Positions 47,781-58,907 of a stretch of 64,000 nt of DNA are shown piece by piece. Every line of letters begins with the position of its first letter. Position 1 is the first letter of the stretch. The DNA is from Prunus persica (lineage: Eukaryota > Streptophyta > Magnoliopsida > Rosales > Rosaceae), in the NCBI RefSeq assembly GCF_000346465.2, contig NC_034009.1:4018158-4082157 (forward strand), read 5' to 3'. The notes below the pieces were generated by a model. That model saw only the letters and a list, made by a program, of their open reading frames with translations. It ran no database searches and had not been told where the DNA came from. The translations under genes were made by a program, and so were the position numbers.

Positions 47781-50700
47781 ATGTCAAGAACCCCTACGAT
47801 TCTCGCCCTTATTGCAGACTCACAAAAGCATGCAGTCAATCCTGTTGACCCAGCTACCAGGACTCATGCTTCTATTGCCACCACCAAAGGTTCTACTTTT
47901 CATACGTCCTCTCAAAAATCCACACGGATTATCGACTCGGGTGATACAAATCACATGACATTTGATCCTGGCCAACTTATTAGTTGCAAATCATCCACTC
48001 TATCGATGGTGTCTAATGCTAATGGTACCCCCTCCCATGTGGTTGGGGATGGCTTTCTATCTCTCTCTACTTCCCTGCATCTGGATTCTGTATTATTTAT
48101 TCCATCTTTAGACCATAACTTGCTATCTGTTGCACAACTTACTACTACTTTGGGGTCTACTGTAACATTTTGGCCGAATCATTGTGTTTTTCAGAACATC
48201 CTCACAGGAAAGACGATTGATTGTGGTACTCAGCGGGGCAAATTCTGCTACTTGGACTAGGCACCGAATAGTGAGGTCAAGGTTGGTCAAGCTTTCACAA
48301 CCAGTGGAACTCGTTCTGAGGAGGAGAGAAACAAAATTTGGTTATGGCATAAACTTCTTGGGCATGCCTCGTTCAGTTATCTTAAGAAGTTGTTTCCATC
48401 ATTATTTTCTAATCTTTACGTTTCCAGCTTTCAGTGTGATACGTGTAAATTGGCTAAGAGCCATCGTGTCTCATTCCCATTAAGTTCAAATAAGAGTTTG
48501 GTTCCATTTTCTCTTGTTCATTCTGATGTTTGGGGACCTGCTGAAATTGTCACTCCTGCAAGGGCGCGATGGTTTGTCATGTTTATAGATGATTGCACAC
48601 GCATAACTTGGGTTTCCCTTCTCAAAACTAAAAGGGAAGTCAGTTCTAGGTTTCAACAGTTTGATCAAATGGTGGAGACTCGGTTTCATCCCAGAATTTA
48701 GGTTCTTCGTTTTGACAATAGCAGAGAATTTCTCAACTATGATCTTAACCAGTTCTGACAAGATCATGGCATCATACATCAGCGCTCATGCCTTTACACA
48801 CTCCAACAGAATGGGGTGGCCGAAAGAAAGAACAAACATTTATTGGAAGTCGTTCGTGCCTCTCTCTTTGGTGCCAATATGCCACGATCCTATTGGAGCG
48901 AAGCCGTCGTCTCTGCAACATACCTTATCAATCGGATTCCCTCTAGTATCCTAAATTTCCAAACACCACTTTAAACACTTCACCACCATATCCAAACACC
49001 TCCAACCCCAAACCTGGAACCTCAAATTTTTGGTTGTGTTGTATTTGTCCACTTACATGATCACTAACAAAGCAAATTGGATCCCCGAACCGAAAAGTGT
49101 GTTTTCATTGGCTATGCACCTCATCAGAAAGGATACTATTATCCTCCTAGTTAAAAGGTCTTTACCTCCATAGATGTTGTATTTTGGGAATATGACTTAT
49201 ATTTTTCAACAACCCATGAGGAGAATCTAGAATCCACCACTGCCCCAATTCTCGATTTTTTTTCTCCAGGACATCACCCTGCATTAAAATGACCATTCGC
49301 TAGTGAAAATTAACCGGTGGCCCCCCTTTAGTTCTTCAACTACAAAAACCTGCTTCAAAACGACTGGCCGCTAGTAGACAGCGACCAGTCGCCAGAGGAA
49401 AACGATCAGTTGTCTCCACGTTAGCAAAATCAAGATGAGGAAATTGAACCGTTTTATGAGATTTTGCCCGCTTCAGCTCCAGTACTGCACCAATCACCTG
49501 CTGAGGAAGTCATTCAGGTAACATCTTTTCCTGAAACTGATAACACTAATGAAATATCCCATGATGATTTGATTTCAGAATGCATAGAGCCTACATATCA
49601 GCTTCCAGAAAGGAAGAATCGTGGCAAACCTCGAGTACAATATGAAGCAAATCTTAAAGCCAAAGGGAAATACCCCATCAGCCAATTATCAGAGTCACGT
49701 GTGCACTATGTGAAGCAGTTAGCTGACATATCTGTCCCCAATAGTGTAACTGAAGCACTAGAAGACCCAAAATAGAAAGAAGCTATGAATGAAGAAATGC
49801 GAGCTCTTCAAAAGAATATCACATGGGAACTCGTGCCCTTACCTCATGGAAAGAAGACAGTAGGATGCAAGTGGATTTATACTGTGAAACTCAAAGCAGA
49901 TGGATCCGTTGAAAGATATAAAGCTAGATTGGTGGTGAAAGGGTACACACAGAGATATGGGATAGACTACGAGGAGACCTTTGCCCTAGTAGCCAAGATT
50001 AACACGATTAGAGTCCTTTTGTCTTTAGCAGCAAATCTCGATTGGCCACTACATCAGTTTGATGTAAAAAATGCATTTACATAGAGACTTGGAAGAAGAA
50101 GTATATATGGACTTCCCCCCAGGATGTAATTCAGCTTCTGACAAGAAAAATCAAGTTTGCAAGCACAGAAAGTCATTATATGGGTTAAAGCAATCTTCTA
50201 GGGCATAGTTTGGCAGATTTACTAAATCTATAAAGAATTTTGGATATACACAGTAATTAAGATCACACCCTGTTCTTGAAGCGTGATGAAGGAAAACTTA
50301 CTGCATTGATTGTTTATGTAGATGACATAATCGTAACTGGAAACGACGCAGAAAAGCAACTGAAGTTGCAAAAGTATTTGTCTCAGGAATTTGAGATGAA
50401 GGATTTTGGTGATCTGAAGTACTTTCTTGGAATCAAAGTAGTAAGGTCAAAAACTGGTATATTTTTGTCTCAAATGAAGTATGTAATGGATCTACTCACT
50501 AAAACAGGAATGCTTGGATGTAAGCCTGCTGACACACCCATTGAGATGAATCATAAGTTGTGTGAAGACATGGACCAAGAACCAACAATAAGGAACAGTA
50601 CCAACGCCTTGTTGGATGGTTGATATACATGGCACACATAATACCATATATTGCATATGCTGTGAGTGTGGTTAGTTATTTTATGCATTCGCCAAGTGTT

Positions 50701-51230
50701 TCTCATAGAAATGTAGTTGATCGGATCTTAAGATACTTAAAGTCAGCCCCTGGAAAATGATTAATGTTTTCAAAAAATGGAGATCTTGAAGTTGTTGGAT
50801 ATATATATGCTGATTGGACTGGTTCCATTATAGATAGACACTCTACTTCTGGTTACTTTACATTCGTGGGAGGTAACCTAGTCACTTGGCTGAGTAAAAA
50901 GCAAAATGTGGTTTCTCGGTCTAGTGCAGAAGCAGAGTATGGAGGAATGGCTCACAAAGTTTGTGAATTATTGTGGATCAGAAGACTCTTGACAGAATTG
51001 GGCTTCAAGCCAGAAAAGCCAATGGAGTTGCATTATGACAACAAGTCAGCTATCGATATTGCCCATAATCCAGTTCAACATTATTGAACCAAACATGTTA
51101 AGGTGGATAGACATTTTATTAAAGAAAAAATTGAGAAGAAGACCATCCGCCTACCATTCGTAAAATCATAAGATCAACTTGCAGATATCTTAACAAAAGC
51201 TGTTTGTGGCAGAGTATTTCATGGCTCACT
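47781..51230 (+). pseudogene. Copia polyprotein remnant (protease, integrase, RT, RNase H)
   Basis: Broken by several stops and frameshifts. Visible pieces: protease-like RIIDSGDTNHMTF (47920-47960; the usual DSGA has become DSGD); integrase zinc region WHKLLGHASFSYL and CDTCKLAKSH (48345-48465); integrase core HSDVWGPAE and FIDDCTRITWV (48520-48615); RT start [20 protein letters not shown] (49825-49885) and catalytic YVDDIIVTG (50315-50341); RNase H YADWTGSIIDRHSTSGYF and SSAEAEYGG (50805-50945); ADILTKAV (51184-51207). Stops interrupt at 48258, about 48700, 50082 and 51085. It cannot encode an active polyprotein. Confidence 0.92.
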
Positions 51231-51277
51231 TACCAAGTTGGGCATTGGTGACATATATGCACCAACTTAAGGAGGAG

Positions 51278-51508
51278 TGTTGACGTGAGTCTCCTAATTA
51301 ATCAAGGAGATTTATTTTCTTGATTAATTAAGGGATTTACTTTCCTATTTATATAGTTGACAAACATTGTGTAATTAGGATATACTATCCTAATTGATTA
51401 CTGTATCTATTTTCTTGTAAAGCACTCATGTAACCTCGTATATATACCTCCTTATGGAGAAGAATAAAACTCAACCCAAAGTATTCAAACCATATTCATA
51501 TTTTAGCA
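51278..51508 (+). repeat. 3' LTR of Copia element
   Basis: 231 bp, TGTTGACG..TTTTAGCA, preceded by a purine tract and followed by the CAACA duplication. Confidence 0.95.
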
Positions 51509-51792
51509 CAACACATATAAAGTAAAACTTTGTGAAAATAAAAAATATGAGAGAGGGCCTGGGCTCACCCTGGTCCTTAGGTGGCTCTGCCACTGCCCAT
51601 GAACATGCATCAAGTGTTGAGAAAGGTGATGAAAATACACATTGGGTTAAAGTGATGAACAAAATGTTAGATTTGACAAACATGGAAGGAAAATTTTTAA
51701 AAACATCATTTACTCTATATTAAATTTTCCAAGTTGTGAATTTTTTGAAGAAATTGGGCTTCCATTTGGATGGAGATACTTTAAAGAAAGAG

Positions 51793-52019
51793 CTCATTTT
51801 TACTCACTATTTTAACTCAAGTTGTACCATAACCATCATTCTCAACTTACTTTTTTTCGAAAATATCATTATCAATACTTGACACATGTCTATGGGCATA
51901 ACCATGGTTTCACAAATATAAAGCAAAAAAGTTAACTATGTTTTTGCCCATGAGCACTTATCAAGTGTTGAAAATGGTGATAAGGATACACCTTAAGTTA
52001 AAGCGGTGAGAAAAATGAG
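51793..52019. mobile_element. Second copy of the outer inverted-repeat MITE
   Basis: Arms CTCATTTTTACTCACTATTT and, on the opposite strand, CTCATTTTTCTCACCGCTTT. The middle shares CTATGGGCATAACCATG and TTTTTGCCCATGA with the copy at 46734. Its left flank (TTTTCCAAGTTGTGAATTTT) is also shared with the first copy, so element plus flank were duplicated together. Confidence 0.7.
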
Positions 52020-52167
52020 TTGGATTTGACAAACATGGAAGTAAATTTTTTACCAATAACCAACTTACCAAAAACACTAGAAGACAACAACCAACATAAA
52101 TTTTATTCCAAAAAACAATTGTTACCAGGTTCTGTGAACCTCATTTAATTAAACCATAAGGAACCTT

Positions 52168-52179
52168 TATATATAAAAG
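52168..52179 (+). promoter_or_regulatory. TATA box of SPH copy 1
   Basis: TATATATAAAAG about 75 bases before the ATG at 52248. The leader is almost identical to that of SPH copy 3. Confidence 0.7.
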
Positions 52180-52247
52180 AAGAAAAAATACCCAAGTGAT
52201 CTTCCACCAAGAAATACTCCACTACTTTTCACACAAACAATATCAAT

Positions 52248-52680
52248 ATGGCTTTGCTCATAAAAAATGTATTGTTGCCGCTAATGGTGTTGGTGTTGTT
52301 CCGAACTACTTGCGGTTTAAGTCTTCATCAGCCTACACAAACCGTTATAGCCACTAATGATTTGGGCGCAGAGATGAACATTCACTGTAAATCCAAGCAG
52401 GACGATCTTGGTTCCCATCTTATCCCCATTAAAGGCAAGTATGAGTTTTCACTTCGACCCAACTTTTGTGGGACAACACAATTTTATTGCAGTTTCCAAT
52501 GGGGAACAGAATTTCACTATTCCGATATATGCATAGATTCTAGAGACTTCAAGTTTTGTGATACTAATAAGTGTTTGTGGAGCATAATACCAAAAGGTCC
52601 TTGCATGTGGAACTATTAACTGGTTATATTACGACATTTGCTACAAGTGGAACAAGAGTCTGAAATCATATGCTCCTTAA
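52248..52680 (+). pseudogene. S-protein homologue (SPH), copy 1, frameshifted near 3' end
   Basis: Encodes a signal peptide (MALLIKNVLLPLMVLVLF..) and most of an S1 self-incompatibility-like domain: IHCKSKQDDLGSHLI, YEFSLRPNF, FYCSFQWGTEFHYSDI, GPCMWNY. Compared with copy 3 a T is lost after AACTAT, making a stop at 52617-52619 and removing the last ~22 residues, including the conserved final Cys (DIC). Decayed but readable coding text continues to the original TAA at 52680. SPH proteins are small secreted proteins related to the poppy stigma S protein; most have unknown roles. The predicted 123-aa product lacks one of four conserved Cys, so it is probably non-functional. Confidence 0.85.
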
Positions 52681-52689
52681 TTACTTGCA

Positions 52690-53110
52690 ATTTCTTTGTT
52701 GTTACGCGAGATAGAAAATGTAACTCATATTATGCTCTTCTTCATATCTGTAATAAACAAGAGCTTGATTGTACTTACTTGGTATGGACATATAGGCATT
52801 GGTTATCTCCCATTGTCGAAATTCACTCCTAGTTATGGACTGACCTAGGACACCAACAAGTTGGACACTGCAAATGGTTAAGATTCCTTTAAATGCACCG
52901 ATGTTAAATGAAGAGGCTTATAATTCGTGAATGAATGCTATATTAACTTACCTTGATTTTAGAAAATTTAAAAAAAGAAAAAAACTAGGAAATTACTTAA
53001 CAGTCATGCTCAGAAATATTACTCTGGAATGTTATAATTAATTTTCTTTTTATTCCCACAGAAAACTGTTACTAGGTTCAATGAATCTCATTTAATTAGA
53101 CTATAAGAAA
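52690..53110. other. Spacer between SPH copies 1 and 2
   Basis: 3' UTR of copy 1, then AT-rich DNA. It includes GAATGCTATATTAACTTACC, a phrase repeated at about 57545, suggesting duplicated downstream flanks of SPH copies. Confidence 0.45.
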
Positions 53111-53200
53111 CCTACTATATGAAAGAATATTTTACAAATGTTATTCCACCAAGAAACCCTAGTGTTTTACTACCAAGGAAAACTTCCAACAAGCAATATC

Positions 53201-54016
53201 ATGGCTTTATTCAGTAGAAATGTATTGCTGCTAATGGTAGTTTTTTTCATGATTACAAGGTGCCAGGCAATATTTCGTCACCATACACAAACTATTAGAA
53301 GTACTAATGATGTGGGTGCAGAGATGACTGTTCATTGTAAATCCAAGGACGACGATCTCGGTTCTCATTTGATCTCCGTTAAAAGTACATAAGTTTTCAT
53401 TCAGACCTAATTTTTGGGGGACTACACTGTACTTTTTGTTGGTGTATAAGTGTGGCTGCTGAAATGAAATTAGGATAGGAAGGTTCTATTCTAGTTAGGA
53501 AGGCTGCATTGGATCATAGTCCAAGTGTACAGCAGAGAATGTAATAGCTTTAGCCACTTGTCATTATCTCATAGGGTAATGATTAAATGGTTAAGATTGA
53601 GTGATGTGTTAGAGAATATACTTTTCTCTAACGGTTTTGTCAGAAATGATATATGCATGATTTTGGTGCTGAGCTAATTGACAGCCAGCTTCTTCTCCAA
53701 GCTCTCTCTCTCTCACACAAAAACTCACTACTCTATTCTCTAAAACTCTCTGCATTTTTCTTTGAAATCTATTACATGTTTGATTGATTTAATATGCAAG
53801 ATAATGGTCTGCATATTCTAACACTTCTGTAGGTTCGAATGGGGGTCGGAATCTCACTATTTCGACATATACATATCGTATAGAGACCACCCACCGTGCA
53901 ATGTGTGCCTGTGGAGCATAAGACCAAAGGGGCCATGCATGTGGAACTATGAAACCCAGTTTTAGGACATTTGCTTTCAGTGGAACAAGGATAATCTGAG
54001 ATCATATGCTCCTTAG
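53201..54016 (+). pseudogene. S-protein homologue (SPH), copy 2, broken by frameshift and solo LTR
   Basis: The first part (53201-53392) encodes a signal peptide and TVHCKSKDDDLGSHLISV, then a small deletion shifts the frame into TAA. A solo LTR (53437-53823) splits the domain at the position of the FYCSF motif. The remainder (53829-54016) keeps EWGSESHYFDIYI- and GPCMWNYE-like text, then has another in-frame stop before the end. At least three independent lesions make it clearly dead. A TATA-like box lies at 53114-53125. Confidence 0.9.
53437..53823 (+). mobile_element. Solo LTR inserted in SPH copy 2
   Basis: Starts TGTTGGTGTATAAGTG and ends CATATTCTAACA (TG..CA with TGTTGG/CTAACA-like ends). 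It is flanked by CTTTT (53432-53436) and CTTCT (53824-53828), a 5-bp duplication with one mismatch. Removing it restores homology of the SPH domain on both sides. 387 bp, no internal region. Confidence 0.85.
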
Positions 54017-54076
54017 TTTTAATTTCTTTGTTGTTACGTCACGTTATGCTCTTCTTCATCTGCAATAAACAAGAGC

Positions 54077-54219
54077 TTTTTTTTAGTACAAACAATAGTC
54101 TAAACTAAAGGGGTGGGTGATTTCTTACACACACACAAAACTAAAATGTTATGGGGGTTCAAACCTAAGACCTCTTGTTTGCAAGTTAAGGCCATTTTCT
54201 ACTGTACTAGATCCCGTTA
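54077..54219 (-). mobile_element. tRNA-derived SINE, reverse orientation
   Basis: On the minus strand it has AACTTGCAAACAAGAGGTCT, box B-like GGTTTGAACCC, and AGTTTAGACTATTGTTTGTA followed by CTAAAAAAAA. Same layout as 35880-36025. Confidence 0.75.
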
Positions 54220-54229
54220 ACAATAATTG

Positions 54230-54725
54230 GACTTTTTAAAGGTGTACGAACAGCACACACATGCCTTTCGTGTAATTAGTAAATTCCAGGAATCAAATTG
54301 CAACAATTGAAACTACAGACACCCCAAACTCAAATTTCACAAAACTACTGGATCATAATCATACTTTGGCCTCCGAAATATTTGTACGGAGAATTGACAT
54401 TTCTGGTCTTGTTGTTTGATCTGGATTTCAATTTGGTCCATTTAGTTTCAATTAATTGTTTCAATCCAATCAATTCTCGTCCATTTGTTGTTCGTTTTAA
54501 CCAGGTCCTAACTTCATAATTTCGTTAAGTATTTTGGTGACAGAGTCTGTTTGTAATTGTACGGGTAAGGTCAAAATCATCATTTACTCTATATTAAATT
54601 TTCTTGACCAACATGAATACCATCAACATGAATTTTCTTCCCTTTTTGCTGTAACTTATTTCCTTTTGTTCCAAAAGAAAATTGTTGCCCAGGGTCTGTG
54701 AACCTCATTTAATTAGACCATAAGG
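54230..54725. other. Spacer upstream of SPH copy 3
   Basis: No gene. From about 54640 it resembles the upstream region of SPH copies 1 and 2 (AAAATTGTT..GGTTCTGTGAACCTCATTTA type sequence), so promoter and gene were duplicated together. Confidence 0.5.
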
Positions 54726-54731
54726 AACCTC

Positions 54732-54740
54732 TATATAAAA
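54732..54740 (+). promoter_or_regulatory. TATA box of SPH copy 3
   Basis: TATATAAAA about 75 bases upstream of the ATG at 54810. Confidence 0.75.
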
Positions 54741-54809
54741 GAAGAAGAAATACCCAAGTGATCTTCCACCAAGAAATACCCCACTACTTTTCACACAAAC
54801 AATATCAAT

Positions 54810-55244
54810 ATGGCTTTGCTCATCAGAAATGTATTGTTGCTGCTAATGGTGTTGGTGTTGTTCCAAACTACTTGCGGTTGGAGGTTTCGTGAGCATAGAC
54901 TAACTGTTACCGCCACTAATGATTTGGGCACAGAGATGACCATTCACTGTAAATCCCAGCAGGACGATCTTGGTTCCCATCTTATCCCCATTAAAGGCAA
55001 GTATGAGTTTTCATTTCGGCCCAACTTTTGGGGGACAACACAATTCTATTGCAGTTTTCAGTGGGGAACTGAATTTCACTATTTCGACATATACATGGGA
55101 GATAGGGACCACGAGAATTGTGATAGTTATAAGTGCATATGGAGCATAATACCAAAGGGTCCTTGCATGTGGAACTATTTAACCGGTCATTACGACATTT
55201 GCAAAGACTGGAACGATAGTAGTCTGAAATCATATGCTCCTTAA
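54810..55244 (+). CDS. S-protein homologue (SPH), copy 3, intact
   Basis: Single exon, 144 aa. Signal peptide at residues 1 to about 23 (MALLIRNVLLLLMVLVLFQT, then TCGW). The mature S1-like domain has the four conserved Cys contexts IHCKSQQDDLG, FYCSFQWG, GPCMWNY and YDICKDW, with YEFSFRPNFWGTTQF and GTEFHYFDIY between. Plant SPH proteins are small secreted proteins related to the poppy self-incompatibility S1 protein; functions of most are unknown, and expression in flowers or roots is common in the family. Its promoter and leader are almost identical to copy 1, pointing to recent duplication. Intronless, as usual. Confidence 0.92.
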   Translation: MALLIRNVLLLLMVLVLFQTTCGWRFREHRLTVTATNDLGTEMTIHCKSQQDDLGSHLIPIKGKYEFSFRPNFWGTTQFYCSFQWGTEFHYFDIYMGDRDHENCDSYKCIWSIIPKGPCMWNYLTGHYDICKDWNDSSLKSYAP

Positions 55245-55249
55245 TTAGT

Positions 55250-58080
55250 TGTAATTTCTTTGTTGTTATGGGAGATGGAAAATGTAACTCACATTATGCT
55301 CTTCTTCATATATATATAATTATAAAGAGTTTCGGGCTGCTGAATCAAGGGTTTGAATTTTTGTTGGTTTAGGCGTAATTCTCTTCATATCAATTCATTT
55401 CATCACTAGAGATGTTGTACCCATTTCGGCACTTTTGTGGCTTTGTATTATGTTCTATTTCTTCAAAAAATACTATCGCTTATTTCAAAAATAAAAAATA
55501 AAACTAAAACCAAAACAAGAGCTTGATTGTATTGGTATCGGCATATAGGGATTTTTATTTTTATTTTTATTTTTTTAATGCGAGGCATATATAGGAATTG
55601 GTTATCTCCGATTGTTGAAATTAACAAGTTTGTAATTTGCTCGTTTTAATGTTGAGGACTTTATGCTCTATTTATCAAATCTATCTCTTTTGTTCTCTTT
55701 ACCAAGTGTACGAATTTAAATTTCTCGAAATTAAGAAGAAGATAGGTTTCAAGAAATTTTATATCAACTTTGATTTCATTGGATTTAAATGGAAGATGAA
55801 CTTATATTTTGTACTTGGCATATGCTATGATAAATTGATTTGATTCACTGGCTTTGTTCATTTTGGTTCCTTCATTTTCATTCAAAGTTTCTCGAGCAGT
55901 GCTCGTAGGACCAGTGGTGTAGACAGAGGGTGGTTGCGTTTCGGTTACCGCAACTTTTCAATGAAATTGTGAACCAACCGACATATTGTGGTATGATAAA
56001 AAGACGAACCATGAACTGACCGACATATTGGTATAGGGAACAACATAACATTACAGAATTTGCTATCAACAAAAAAAATAAATAAATAAATAAAGGTATG
56101 CTCATGCTTAAAAATACTGCTGAAATAAGCAGAACTTTCTATCACTGGCCATGATTCTTTAACTCATATACGGAGAGAATGAACTTTATTATTAAAATAA
56201 ACCAATAGAATCCACAACCACAATCCTGCTAATGCACAATTAATCAACTAAATAGTTGATTAAAAGCTAGAAATTATCTCAGCTAACCCACTAATAACAA
56301 CCTAACAAAATTACCAACACAACCGATGTTGCTGCAATACTAATTAAAACCTAGGTTCCTATTAAATAAAAGTTTAATTATTGAAACCCACTAATGCCTC
56401 AGATTGAGCCCTAATCCTCACATCGACTTCGAGCCTAGACTCATTCGTGGACAAATTTGGGGACTTCGAGATTTGCTCCACGGACATGGTGGTGCTCTAA
56501 ATGTCCTGATTGTAGACCATGTCGACCTTGACTTTGTTTGACTCTCTCTCTATACCTGCGACTCCAATTTGTCCAACTTCTTCTTCAGCTCGTTGGCATC
56601 AAATAGTAGCAATTATGAGAGAAACAAACAACTGATCAACAATTGCTCAAGTACATATATGTCGACGGCGTTTTAGTGGCGATAGAGACTGTTGCAATAA
56701 GAGCTTAGTTCTTTAATGGAGGACTGTTGAATTTCTAGGGTTTTTCAAGGGGAAGGGGGAAGACGGAAAGGATGAGTAGTGTATCCCTTAATCTAAAATC
56801 GCTGGGTTTCTTTTTTTTTTTTTTTTTTTTTCTGTTTTTATTGGATCTGTGTGAAATTCTTTTATTTTTCATAACAAATTATGTAATTAAAACAGATAAA
56901 ATGGCAAATGACATGGGTTGTCATGACATGTGCCACATGTGTTGGTATCCAAAAGTTGGTAAATAAGTTGGTGCCCTTAGCGTTATTGTATACATACAGT
57001 GATTATGGACCGGCGGTGGACAACATCAAGTTGGCCACTGCTTTTGGTTCATGGGAAAGGAGACTTGTGGATGGGAAATCAATTACTTTCCCATGTTTGG
57101 TAAGTCCAAGCATAGGAAATCGTTGTCTGGCCCATGGGAAAGTAAGGGGGAAAATGAAGTCCTCCTCCCAACTTGGGTTTTGTTTTCCCTGGGAAAGTTT
57201 AGGAAAATGAACCAACATTAAATACACATTTTTCATGACCATTTTGTCTCCATTAACAATTTAGAATTACAATATATCATTAAATTCATTTTTTATTTAA
57301 TTTAATATGGGTATAATTGAAAATTTATACAAACTTTGTTTCCATTCCTACTCAAAACAAACATGGGAAAGGAAATAAAGTATTATCTCCAATTTACTTT
57401 CCCAGCATTACCAAACGTGGAAAAGGGATCTTCTATTTTCCATCCCTTGAGAAATGACATGGGAAATGATTTCTCCTCAAATTCATTTCGTGAACCAAAC
57501 GGGGCCTAAATGCATGTTAAATTAGAGGTTTGGGATCCGTTGATGGATGCTATATTAACTTACTTTGTTTTTATAAAACTCAAAAAAGAAAAAAAAAAAA
57601 AAAAAAAAAAAACTTAACTTGTTATATACAAATCATCAAAATTGAAGGAAGTTGAGGCTACACTCTAAAATCAATTGGCAATGGGGGAACCCAATACATT
57701 ATAAGCCTTTGCAAGGTTTTCTAACTTTTCAATGTGGGACATTTTTCACTTCACATATTCTCACAAAAATCAAGTATATTTTTGCTTCTTCCTTTTTTCC
57801 ATCTAAATAATTGCACTCGAGTGTTTAATTTTTTATACTCAGTCAACATAACTCAGCGATAATCATGTTTCTATGACCTGAAATTTTTTTTTTTTTTAAA
57901 ATACAAGCGAAATTGGGGAAAGGGAGAATTGAATTGACATCGTATGTATGAGTAAATACTATTACCTTCTTGAATTACAAGGTTTATGGGCCAATATAAA
58001 TGTGCATTAATTGTGCTCTTATCCTTATGAATAATTCCATTTTATTCCAATAGAAAATTGTTACCTCATTGATTAGGCCA
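55250..58080. other. Long spacer between SPH copies 3 and 4
   Basis: No convincing gene. It holds poly-T (56807-56830) and poly-A (57590-57611) tracts, short AT-rich direct repeats, and the possible MITE at 57033-57506. Small frames here have no recognisable domain. Confidence 0.45.
57033..57506. mobile_element. Possible Tourist/Harbinger-like MITE
   Basis: The left end GGCCACTGCTTTTGGTTCAT and, on the opposite strand, the right end GGCCCCGTTTGGTTCACGAA resemble the GGCC..GTTTGGTT termini of Harbinger-type MITEs. The interior repeats CATGGGAAAG/CTTTCCCATG phrases. No matching 3-bp duplication was seen. Confidence 0.5.
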
Positions 58081-58091
58081 GGAGGAAACCT

Positions 58092-58100
58092 AGTATATAA
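58092..58100 (+). promoter_or_regulatory. TATA box of SPH copy 4
   Basis: TATATAAAA about 90 bases before the ATG at 58183. Confidence 0.7.
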
Positions 58101-58182
58101 AAGAACATGATGCACCCTCTCGTGGTCGTCCCTCAACAAACTCCAAGTGGTTTGGAGAAAATCCAACAATCAATATCATTAC

Positions 58183-58575
58183 ATGGCTTCGCTCATCAGA
58201 AATGTGCTACTAATTGTGCCTGTTTTGTTCCTAACTATGTGCCATGCAGACAGCAAAACAACTGTTAGAACCATTAATAATTTGGGTGCAGAGATGACCA
58301 TTCACTGTAAGTCCAAGGACGATGATCTTGGCACCCATGTCGTCCCCGTCGGTGGCTCTTACGAGTTTTCGTTCAGACCAAATATTTTTGGTAGAACATT
58401 ATTCTTTTGCAGTTTCGCTTGGGGAACTGAATTTCACTATTTCGACATATATAAAGCAAAAAGAGAGTTCCCGCCATGGCACGACCGCACGTGGAGTATA
58501 TTGCCGAGCGGTCCCTGCATGTGGAATTATGAGTCGAGTCAATATGACATTTGCTATCAGTGGAATAAGGATTAA
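58183..58575 (+). CDS. S-protein homologue (SPH), copy 4, intact and diverged
   Basis: Single exon, 130 aa. The start MASLIRNVLLIVPVLFLTMC aligns with the other copies; an in-frame ATG 12 codons upstream (58147) would spoil the signal peptide. Signal peptide at residues 1 to about 22 (cleavage near CHA-D). Domain motifs: IHCKSKDDDLGTH, SYEFSFRPNIFGRTLFFCSF, WGTEFHYFDIY, WSILPSGPCMWNY and YDICYQWNKD, with all four conserved Cys. It is shorter than copy 3 in the loop before WSI and at the C-terminus. Same orientation as the other copies; a further 3' relic lies at 58908. Confidence 0.92.
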   Translation: MASLIRNVLLIVPVLFLTMCHADSKTTVRTINNLGAEMTIHCKSKDDDLGTHVVPVGGSYEFSFRPNIFGRTLFFCSFAWGTEFHYFDIYKAKREFPPWHDRTWSILPSGPCMWNYESSQYDICYQWNKD

Positions 58576-58907
58576 TCTGAAATCAAATGCTTCTCAAATT
58601 TAATTGCTTTGTTGTTAATTATGAGAAATAAGTGCTTGGCAAGGCAAGTTCGTATGGGAGGATTTGGCTCCACCTTGCCTAAGGATGTTCTTGGATAAAG
58701 ACACAGGGATATGAGGGGTAGTTTTGTTTTGCTGTATTTTGTCTATTGAATGGTTATGATACTCATTTTTCTTGACCGAATTTTCTTCATTTGAGGGATT
58801 TTATGACATAGTTTTAACGAGGTTATTGTTATGCCCTCATTTCTTTGGTTCAATCTGATTTGATTTAATGTTTCACCTTTGATTTTTTATTTTTTATTTT
58901 AAAAAGT

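Larger units (their letters stand above)
47271..51508 (+). mobile_element. Ty1/copia LTR retrotransposon, degenerate and gag-poor
   Basis: 4238 bp with two LTRs, a primer-binding site, a polypurine tract (AAGGAGGAG before 51278), and an exact 5-bp duplication CAACA at 47266-47270 and 51509-51513. The internal order (protease, integrase, reverse transcriptase, RNase H) is that of copia elements. Only about 265 bases separate the primer-binding site from the first ATG of the pol-like frame, and no gag or CCHC knuckle is visible, so gag is largely deleted. Confidence 0.93.
46859..51595. mobile_element. hAT-type element, interrupted by a Copia retrotransposon
   Basis: The 8-bp duplication CCCATGAA stands at 46851-46858 and 51596-51603. 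Termini CAGTGGCAGAGCCAGGAT (left) and CAGTGGCAGAGCCACCTAAG (right, opposite strand) are inverted repeats of a kind common in plant hAT elements. Without the retrotransposon and its duplication it would be about 494 bp, so it is non-autonomous. Confidence 0.88.
46734..51666. mobile_element. Outer inverted-repeat MITE, split by nested insertions
   Basis: The left part (46734-46858) and right part (51596-51666) join across the hAT element into a hairpin with arms CATTTTTACTCACCATTTTA and, on the opposite strand, CATTTTGTTCATCACTTTAA, with inner arms around CTCAACACTTGA. A complete uninterrupted relative lies at 51793-52019. Confidence 0.65.

Noticed and set aside
58147..58182. Upstream in-frame ATG for SPH copy 4
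   Set aside because: The 12-residue extension is polar and would bury the signal peptide; the ATG at 58183 aligns with all other copies.
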